From Calocera cornea HHB12733 (lineage: Eukaryota; Basidiomycota; Dacrymycetes; Dacrymycetales; Dacrymycetaceae), in the NCBI GenBank assembly GCA_001632435.1, contig KV424077.1:1-64000 (forward strand): a stretch of DNA of 64,000 nucleotides. The letters run 5' to 3'. Made by a program: the position numbers and the translations under genes. Numbering within the stretch: position 1 is the first letter of the stretch; each line of letters opens with the position of its first letter. Of the stretch, positions 56,390 to 64,000 are shown piece after piece. The notes beneath the pieces are model-generated. The model ran no database searches and was not told the DNA's origin. It was given only the letters and a program-made list of their open reading frames with translations.

Positions 56390-57580
56390 TATTTGCATCC
56401 GCTAGAGCATTTACCTCCGCTCGGATATTTGCTCTTGCATAGGGTGTGTGCTTCCGCTTGCACATCTGCTTCCGTCCGCCTGCTTGCTTCCATTTACTAT
56501 GTTTGCTTCCACGTGGCTGTTTACATCTGTTCACATATTTGTCTCTGCTCTGTTATATATGTTTCCATTAAAGCATTTGTTTCCGTTGGATTGGTTGCTT
56601 CCGCTCGAATGTGTGTGTCCCCATGAATGTTTACTTCCAAGATTTAGCTGGCTAAAACATAGATTTAGCCAGCTAAAATGTAGATTGAGACAGCTAAAAC
56701 ATAGATTTAGCTGGCTAAAACATAGATTGAGACAGCTAAAACATAGATTTAGCTGGCTAAATCTAAGATTTAGACAGCTAAAACATAGATTTAGACAGCT
56801 AAAACATAGATTTAGCCGGCTAAATCATTAATTTAGATAGCTAAAACATAGATTTAGCTGGCTAAAACGTNNNNNNNNNNNNNNNNNNNNNNNNNNNNNN
56901 NNNNNNNNNNNNNNNNNNNNNNNNNNNNNNNNNNNNNNNNNNNNNNNNNNNNNNNNNNNNNNNNNNNNNNNNNNNNNNNNNNNNNNNNNNNNNNNNNNNN
57001 NNNNNNNNNNNNNNNNNNNNNNNNNNNNNNNNNNNNNNNNNNNNNNNNNNNNNNNNNNNNNNNNNNNNNNNNNNNNNNNNNNNNNNNNNNNNNNNNNNNN
57101 NNNNNNNNNNNNNNNNNNNNNNNNNNNNNNNNNNNNNNNNNNNNNNNNNNNNNNNNNNNNNNNNNNNNNNNNNNNNNNNNNNNNNNNNNNNNNNNNNNNN
57201 NNNNNNNNNNNNNNNNNNNNNNNNNNNNNNNNNNNNNNNNNNNNNNNNNNNNNAGATTTAGATGGCTAAAACATAGATTTAGACAGCTAAAACATAGATT
57301 TAGACAGCTAAAACATAGATTTAGCCAGCTAAAACATACTCATGAATGTGCATCCATTGGTCTCTTCACCCACACCAAAGGGAAGCAATAGAATGGTGTG
57401 GAAGCAAACACACACACACAACTCGAGCACTCTCCACGGAAGCAACGATTGAAAGTGGGAGTATTGTAGCTGCGCCAATGGCAAGCGAAAGATGCGCTCC
57501 GGGAGCAAATATGCCCCGCAAGCAGACACGGGGGGAAGCGGAACCAACCCGCTGAAGCGGAAGCAAAGACGAACCCTGCG
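56390..57580. repeat. 21-bp minisatellite flanked by inverted TTGCTTCC/GGAAGCAA arms
   Basis: The core (56641-57335, interrupted by N) is a tandem array of units like AGATTTAGCTGGCTAAAACAT, alternating GCTGGCTAAA and ACAGCTAAAA forms. The left arm (56390-56640) repeats TTGCTTCC, TTTCCGCT-like words on the plus strand. The right arm (57350-57580) repeats GGAAGCAA and GGAAGCGG, the reverse complement. The whole is therefore roughly palindromic around the array. It is non-coding; the 7-residue protein repeat that appears in frame is a by-product of the 21-base period. Confidence 0.75.
56871..57253. other. assembly gap (383 N) inside the minisatellite
   Basis: 383 N, with the same 21-bp units on both sides, so the gap is an unresolved part of the tandem array. 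The specific length suggests a size estimated from read pairs or long reads. Confidence 0.98.
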
Positions 57581-59319
57581 GTCCGCGAATTGCCTCCATC
57601 AGTTTTCTTTCGCGTTTTGTCCTTCTGCTTTCACCTCGACCAACCAACCCCTTCAATTGATCGCTTTGCTCTTTCCTTCCTTTTCCATCGGTAAGAAATT
57701 GCGATGCTCTATATCACGATGTTTTCAGCAGCGCCCGCTTCTGGATGATACAACAGCCGCCGTTCTCTCTCCCGCCGCTGCCGCATCAGCGACCGACCGG
57801 AGACCTCATCAAGATTCGCATCCAGGCCAGCCTCCTAAGCGCCTCAAACACGCACCCCGTCAATTCACTGTCCACTCGAACCTCCCACGAGTGTGCAGTT
57901 ACTAATGCAGGGAAGATCGCGCTCCGCGACGTTACTATTCAGTCCGCCCGACAAACCTGCTCTCGGTCGGACTTTACGAGCCGTCGCACAGTTCACGTCT
58001 CTTTTCCACTCTCTTGTTTCCTTTCACCTGTAGCTGGAGTCGCTAGACGGAGCCTTTACCTGTAGCTCGTAACGATGTCTACTGAATTCCAGTCACATTT
58101 CGACACACGTTCGTGCCCCTGCCTTCCTGGCAGCATACATAAACCCGCGCCCTCTCGCGCATCCCCCACCAAGCCCCAGCAAACCCTCCGTCCTCCGCGC
58201 ACCCACAGATCCAGACGGTTCCACCATTTTACAAGCGGGGCAGACCGACCCAATGTGGCAGCTTATTGCTCCGAACCGAGGTGTCTCACCGGGGACGAGT
58301 TTGTCCGCTGCCGCACAGTTGCACTTCCCCATACATCCCTTGCCTTACTTCGTACAAGAGTACTTTCTGTCGTAGCACTTCGTTTTACGCCGCATTTCCA
58401 CTATCCATGATTTTACAGTTGCGTCCAGGCGACGAGCTCTTTGATGCGCTGGCCGGATCTCCTCCGGCGACACCGACCGAGACACACGTGCGCCTCCGTC
58501 TGCGGCCACGTTGCGCCTTCTTCTGACCATGTCCGGCCCAAATTTTCCGGCTTCCCGTTCTTCCCGTTCGCATCAGCACAATCCAGCACAGCACAGCACC
58601 GCACGGCGTCGTATAAATGCCCCCTCCCCTTCAGCCTGAGCCCAGCGTGTACACCCCGCCCAAACCCCAGCCGTGCGTTATCTTCCCCTTTGCCCCTCGG
58701 GGCTGCGCGGGAAAGGGCAAGGCTGGGCAAGAGGCGCTGGGGAAGAGCACTGGCTGCTTGATTTGACGGCTCATTAGTCTGAACCGGGGACTTTGGTGCC
58801 GGGTGCGGAATTCCTCGCTGTCGTACATACCTGCGTTGCATGTACAGTATAAGTTATTATGTCTGTGCTGAGGGCGGATGGTGCACGATCGTTATCTCGA
58901 GTTGCGCGACGCGTCTGGTTACGCGCGGTCCCTACTCGGCAGGAAAACGCGTGCGCAGGAGCCAGAATTTTTCATCGGGCGACCCGTACCGATCAGTCCC
59001 TCAGTATAAAAAGGCTGCGACGCGCGCGCCGCTGCCCCTCACCTGCTGTACGCTGTGCGCCCCCATTCTCAGCGGGGCGTGCTAACCTTCCCCAGCAGGG
59101 AGAGCGGTGGGCGGCTTTCTATTGTCCAGTCCTCGGCGGCGTGTGCTAGGCTGGGGCTGGAGACTGGCTGTCCGACATGTCTTCTAGTACGGGCTGATGG
59201 GATGGGATACGTATTGCAGTGCGTTTTTTGCGGGTACAATATGCCTACATACATACAGGATTATGTCGCTTTTACCTAGAGACCGAGGGAACATAAGACC
59301 CAGATAAGGAATATACAGG
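57581..59319. other. intergenic, no supported gene
   Basis: Short frames exist on both strands (for example 57745-58065 plus) but show no conserved motif, no consistent splicing and no clear start context. Several TATAAA-like sites (58612, 59006) are followed by no recognisable gene. Confidence 0.35.
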
Positions 59320-60268
59320 TTACAGGTGCTCGACTTCCTCTGGCAGGGGCACGACGAGGATGAGGATAAAGACGGCGAGGACGACAAGGCCCAGTATGAC
59401 CATGGGCGAGCAAAAGCCCCTTCTCTGGCGCGGCTCAGCCGCATCGTCGATAATGTCCTCGAAGGAGGTCTGGACGAGCGCCTTGTCCTCCCCTCCGTCG
59501 GCTGCGGTCGACATGAATCCGCTGATACGGATGTGGCACGGGAGCTGAATCAGGACAAGCCCATCCTCGCTCGGGAAGTCGTCCCACCGCGCGAGGGGCG
59601 ACATGGGGCACTCGGGCGTGTCAACCTTGTCCAGCGGGTCGCCGATGTCGGAGAGCGGGGAGCTCATGGGCGGCAGGGAAGGTGGGGCCGGGGGGAGGGG
59701 CTCAGAGCGGCGGGCGACCTGGCGGAGGTTCTGGTACTTGGGCGTGCGGCGCAGCTGGGGGAGGAGCATAAGCGGCCGGCGCTCTTTGTCCGGCGTGGGC
59801 ACTTCGTCGTCCTCTGACGAGGAGTAGGCGTCGTCGTCATCAGCCGAGGAGTCGGTAGCGAGCTCGGGGGTGATGGGCCGGGAGGAGTCGGTGGACAGGG
59901 AGGAGTCGCGGATTATCGGGCTGGTCGGGGTGGACTGCTGTAGACGGGTTAGTGCGTTGCCAGAAGGGTGAACGGGGAGAGGGGCGTACCTCTGCCAGAG
60001 AGCTCTCAGCGGGGGTGAGCTGGCGAGGGGCCATCTTTCCAGCAGCGGCGGCCTGGTAGCGAGCGTGGGTGGCGGTGGTGAGGGAGGGATCGCGTGAGGA
60101 AGGGAAGGCGAGTGTGCAGCAGGCCAGCGCTACGAGGAGGAGGAAGGGGAGGCGCCTGCGCAGGCTTTTAACCCTCTTCGAGCAGAGGTGGGCCGAGCCG
60201 AGCGCCTGCAGGAAAGACAGCGGGCACGGCTCGCGCGCGTGCAGGTAGGGAGGGACAGAGATCCGCAT
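59320..60268 (-). CDS. putative tail-anchored membrane protein
   Basis: Two exons join in phase (donor at 59989, acceptor before 59937): SSLAE-QSTPTSPIIRDSS. The second exon is acidic and Ser/Pro-rich (DSSADDDDAYSSSEDDEVPT), then RTPKYQNLRQVARRSEPLPP, LVLIQLPCHIRISGFM, and ends with one strong hydrophobic helix, MVILGLVVLAVFILILVVPL, ten residues from the stop, like a tail anchor. The start is uncertain. An ATG at 60034 (MAPRQLTPAESS, good context) gives a soluble N terminus. An ATG at 60268 adds a leader with a second hydrophobic stretch (RRLPFLLLVALACCTLAF). I favour 60034. No family is recognised. Confidence 0.6.
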
Positions 60269-60639
60269 CGTGTCTCGAGGGCGGGGGTCGCCGCGGGTGT
60301 CTCGGGGAGGTTGGACGCGGGTGGGGGGGGAACGCGTCTCGGACGGGGCTGGACACGGGAGACGAGACACCTCCTCCCCACGCGCGCTTTATACGCGTCA
60401 GCGTCCCCAGAGACGACACAGCGGGGAGTGTATGCGGGCGGAGCAGAGCGATGGAGAACCCGCGCTCCGGCATCATGCACTAGTCAAGCCAAGCCACCCC
60501 GGCCGATCCAAGCGAGGAAGCCGTTCCTCTGCCCACCTCCGAACTGGGGCTTGTACCCGGCACGGAGGGTTCGCCGGATGAGCACCGCCGCACATTACCG
60601 AGCCATTGCATAATATCACAGGAGTCAGGACATAGGGAG

Positions 60640-61400
60640 CGAACTGATTGCCTGGGACGGAGATGGTGGGTGTGAAGTGGTGTGAAGAGTGGGAGGCTGG
60701 AGGGGATCGCCCGCCGGGCCCTCGTGGGATCGGTGGACGCGGGAGCAGGTCGCCGCCCGAGGCTGCTCGCATCCTGCGTCGCTCTGGTTCTGGCAAGTCG
60801 GTGTCCTGAACGGATTCGACCACGTACGAACATGCAAACCCATCTCGTTCAGAGGCTGATCAGGCCCGACTATCGTGCGCCTCTTCTGCGCCTCTTCTGC
60901 TGCCTGGAGCGGCGTGACGTATATCGTACCATGCCTTCCCGAGTGCAACGCGACTCAACTGGACCGCGTTTGGCGGCGCCGCCACTCGCCATTGGACAGC
61001 CTCTCTCGGCATGCAGACAAGATCAATACGAGTGGATGAAAGGCGGCTATCATTAATCAGTAACTGGCCCAGTTTACAATGGTATTACGTCCTGAACTAC
61101 GGTCATGGCCTCTTCCGTGAACGGGCCTTGGCCCTTCCCATACCTAGTGATGTCCGAGAGATGTGAATGCAGGAGGACGCGCGTCCCAGGCACGCCTTGA
61201 TGCACCAGCGCCCCTCTTCGCTCCCCTGGACATCCCAGTGTCCCTTACATTCCTGAGACGTAGCGAGTCCCCCCCAGAGAGGACCTTGATAGACCGGAGG
61301 GGGCGTTGGACCGGGGACCGGGTCCGAGTCCGAGTCATCCTCGTCCAAGGAGTTGCCGGTGCTATCACCCGCGGAAATGTAGACCAGCACTACGAGAAAG
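60640..61400. repeat. segmental duplicate of 62745-63230
   Basis: Blocks recur in the same order in both places. GGTGTGAAGAGTGGNAGGC occurs near 60680 and 62800, followed by GGGC(C/G)CTCGT. A CTGG...TTTACAATG...ACG block occurs near 61070 and 62970, followed by ATGGGCCTTGG-like sequence. Identity is moderate with many indels. The duplicated part includes the 3' end of a gene (see 61103-61390). Confidence 0.6.
61103..61390 (-). pseudogene. 3'-end fragment of an Egh16-like gene
   Basis: On the minus strand, ISAGDSTGNSLDEDDSDSDP resembles the acidic ISDNISSNNSDADDGEEDD linker of the gene at the right edge. ECKGHWDVQGSEEGRWCIK resembles its GCKGRWDVQEGEEWHWYNE tail. The signal peptide and body of the protein are missing upstream, where low-complexity DNA begins. 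It lies inside the duplicated segment, so it is a truncated copy. Confidence 0.6.
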
Positions 61401-61539
61401 GTACAAGAGACGTACTAACGCTGGCACCATGCCCTTTCGGAGGGGGGCCAAACTGAGTGCCTTGAGGCACAAGAGTGGGCAGCGCGAGCATGCATACACA
61501 ACCGGAGGGACCCTTTTGTCTCAGACGGCTAGGGTAGCT

Positions 61540-62560
61540 GGGTTTGTCTCGGGGCGAAGTAGGTGCGGGCGATGTCTTGTCTTGATCGGTTTGAGTGGTA
61601 CTTGGGGCTGGGGGGACACCGGTCTGTGAAAGGGGGGAATGTCGTGGACCTGTTGGGTGAACGAGCTCGGGTCTGGGAGGACTGGGGTCTCGGAGAAATT
61701 TGGGCTCCGAGGGGGAGGGGGGCAGATCCAGACGGAGGGCTGTCTTGGGTCGGCTGGATGAGCATGTTGGGTCTTAGGACTGGGGGAGCGGGGGCAGAGT
61801 ATGACTAGCGGGACAAGGCACTGTCGGGGAGACAGAAACAGCGGGAGATCGGTGGGAGCGGAAACGGGCTGAAGGCTGCAGGGACGGCAAGCGGGAGGGG
61901 CGACGGGTGGCAGTAGATGCAAGCGAGGAGGGAGACCCAGCAGGGGACACATCGGTGAGGAGGGAGGGAGGGGGGGGGGTTGAGTCGCGGGGGAGGGTCT
62001 AGGAGTGCTGGTGTTTCAGGGGAGGTCGTGTTGGGCGGGGAGATGTCTTGTCTCCGAGGATTTGGGTCGGCCAATGCGGGTCTCGTAAGACTGGTGGTCT
62101 GGAGTGACAAGGATCACAGGGTTTTGATCTATTTGGGTCCCGCCGGAAGACACAGGTCTCGCAGGACTGTGGCCCGGGATGGCTGTGGGAGACCCGGCTG
62201 AGGGGAGAGACCAGCCGCGGGGGGGGGGGGACAGAGCTGGCAGAGCCAACGGATCGGAAAGATGGGAGGAATAGGTCTGTGGAGAGACAAAGGCTAGACC
62301 AATACCAGCGGGCGGGAGACCACATCGGGTGATGAGACAGACCAGAGGAGACCCGGGAAGGGGGGAAAAGATGAGAAGGAGACCCACAAGAGGGGGGGGA
62401 CAGGCGAGGGGGAGACCAGGCCGGGAAGGCAGACCCAGTGGGGGAGATGATCGATCACCTGGGGCCAGAAGCAGACGGGCGGAGAGAGGGAGAAACAGAT
62501 TGCAGGGAGGGGTGTTTGCGCGCTAGCAGGTCTGAGACCGGTTGGATCGGCAGGTGCAAG
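61540..62560. repeat. G/A-rich strand-biased low-complexity block
   Basis: For about 1 kb the plus strand is strongly purine-rich, with recurring GGGAGA, GGTCTGNGAG, CAGGNGGGAGA and poly-G runs (up to 12 G at 62219-62230 and 9 or more near 61970). Units resemble (GGGAGACC...)n but no fixed period is maintained. It separates the two duplicated segments and codes for nothing recognisable. Confidence 0.65.
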
Positions 62561-63084
62561 TCCCAGACGGGCCAGGGCGCATGAGAGACAGAACATCCCC
62601 ATCACACCGCGGCGGTCTCACTCGCCTCCGAGACCTCAGAGCAGATTGCGCATACCAGCGCAGAGCACCTGAACACCACAGCGAGCAAGACACCGTTGGC
62701 CACGGATTCACGACGCCTGGCCACTTCGGGCAATCCAAGGGTGATCCAGAAGGATGATTTCTGAGCTCAGAGAGAAGGGCGGGGTAGGTGACACGGTGTG
62801 AAGAGTGGCAGGCCGCCAGGCATTGCCTGCTGGGCGCTCGTCGGAGCGATGGAGATTGGCAGAACGGCGAAACTCCTGGAAGCGTCCCGCCTCATCGTCC
62901 GACAAGCTCCATCCACCTGCGAACAACAAGCGTATGCGCTGGGAATGAGCGACTATCATTAATCAAGACTGGTTTTACAATGATGCAACGCCCTAGTCCG
63001 TGGTTATGAGGCTTCTACGTAAATGGGCCTTGGGTACTTAAGTGATACGCTAGCGAGTTGGATTCGGATATAGGAGGCAGCGGC

Positions 63085-64000
63085 TCACAGGTACGGCTCG
63101 TTGTACCAGTGCCACTCCTCGCCTTCCTGGACGTCCCAGCGTCCTTTACAGCCCCGTAGAACTTTCCGACCTCCGCCGCTTCACTCTACTCCACGCGCTT
63201 CCTCCTCGCCCCTTGAGCGGCTCCGCCCTAACAGAGTGCTTGCTCTTCCGCCGCTTCACCTGCGCATGCTTTGGTGCGCGGGCGCGCCGAAGGCCTGACG
63301 GCATGGACGCACCGCCGGAGACAATCTTGGACGGGCTGGGACGGGCGTTGGGCGCTGTCGGGGTGGGTGTGGAGTCGTCCTCCTCCCCGTCGTCCGCGTC
63401 GCTGTTGTTCGACGAGATGTTGTCGGAAATCTTGCTGGAGGCAAGCGACTCAGTGTTGTACGACCTCACCGCCAGGCAGGAGCCCGACTTCCCGTCCCCC
63501 GCGAGGACGCGGAGGAGGCATGCATTGTCCATCGCTCCGCCGGTGCAGTTGGTATGCTCGGGAAGCTGAGCAGTCAGGATCTGGTCGGAGCCTGCGCCCG
63601 TGTCTCTGCGGGAAAGGTCAGATGGGCTACGGGCAGGGAGAGAGCTGGAAGACGCACCCTACATTCACGAGCACAGTAATGGGCGTGAAGTTGAGTCCCG
63701 TGCCTGTCGGGTCCCACTCTACTGTCACTGGCTATATGCATAGGGGTCAGTATCCGCTTCGTATGAGACGCGCAGCGCACGCACCCCCACACCGTCCGTC
63801 CCCACCTCCCGCCAGACCATCGCGACCGTCCCATTCCTACCAGCCATCGGCAGTCCCGCTGCCGCGGCCTTGTCAAGCTCGATTGCCGTATCGATCGCCG
63901 CTCCCGTTGGGGTAGTGCCACATCCTGCTCCTGTGGGGCTGGTGAAGAACGCGACGTTGGCACTGTCGCTCGCGGTAGGCCTGACGAGGAACCCGGCCGT
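63085..64000 (-). CDS. Egh16-like (GEGH16) secreted protein, 3' part, cut by window end
   Basis: The gene enters from the right edge. Visible exons encode ASDSANVAFFTSPTGAGCGT, DTAIELDKAAAAGLP and GTVAMVWREVGTDGVG, then after an intron (GTGCGT to ATATAG, ending before about 63730) PVTVEWDPTGTGLNFTPITV, and after another intron TGAGSDQILTAQLPEHTNC and CLLRVLAGDGKSGSCLAV. This order and the Cys pattern match the extracellular Egh16/Gas1-like family first described from appressoria of plant-pathogenic fungi but common in saprotrophs. A Ser/Asp/Glu-rich linker follows. The end is uncertain: the frame stops at 63146 (SESSTGL), or an intron leads to GCKGRWDVQEGEEWHWYNE and a stop at 63087-63085, which I favour because the duplicate at 61103 keeps the same block. 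N terminus and signal peptide lie outside. Confidence 0.7.

Noticed and set aside
56448..56831. Protein with a seven-residue repeat (LKHRFSW-type)
   Set aside because: The period is exactly one third of the 21-bp minisatellite, so the repeat follows from the DNA array. No start context, no conserved flanking protein.

Overview
The window looks like nuclear DNA of a filamentous basidiomycete, most likely an agaricomycete. Genes are broken by many short GT-AG introns of about 50-60 bases. The recognisable genes are eukaryotic and fungal (NOC2, CHO2, ALO1, DUS4, a GATA factor, a DUF1479 protein, an Hsp70-like ATPase). A KDZ transposase with a CxC2 cysteine cluster is present, as is typical of mushroom genomes. 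There are two runs of N (11456-11555 and 56871-57253).

Layout. 1-9.3 kb is a transposon island. It holds a CxC2/KDZ transposase (+), an AT-hook protein on the other strand, a hypothetical protein, and a five-exon gene with a GRF-like zinc finger that ends in a nuclear localisation signal and a SUMO-interacting motif. 10.3-10.9 kb holds a small coiled-coil gene. 11.6-25.1 kb is a tandem array of three intact minus-strand genes (here K-A, K-B, K-C). I could splice all three in frame to proteins of 777, 793 and 777 residues. Each has a fungal Zn2Cys6 cluster at the N terminus, then a complete protein-kinase domain, then a long leucine-rich-repeat-like half. Between them lie copies of a second unit (X1, X2, X3) on the plus strand, so the array grew as an X+K module. 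28.2-29.6 kb is a non-coding repeat element. 29.9-32.6 kb is a divergent, decayed fourth copy (K-D, plus strand), with remnants K-E near 37 kb and K-F near 42 kb.

From 25.7 kb rightward, housekeeping genes alternate with these remnants: NOC2 (ribosome biogenesis), an Hsp70-like ATPase, ALO1 (erythroascorbate synthesis), DUS4 (tRNA dihydrouridine), a DUF1479 dioxygenase-like protein, a decayed membrane-protein gene carrying a 178-bp tandem duplication, a GATA-type transcription factor, and CHO2 (phosphatidylethanolamine methylation). 56.4-57.6 kb is a 21-bp minisatellite flanked by inverted GGAAGCAA-type motifs and interrupted by a gap. The right end has a putative tail-anchored protein, a duplicated segment with a gene fragment, a strand-biased low-complexity block, and the 3' part of an Egh16-like secreted protein gene cut by the window edge.

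The strongest candidate for something undescribed is the K family. It joins a DNA-binding cluster, a kinase with all catalytic motifs, and an LRR-like half in one polypeptide. It has expanded in tandem with strictly conserved exon lengths, and related copies are decaying nearby.
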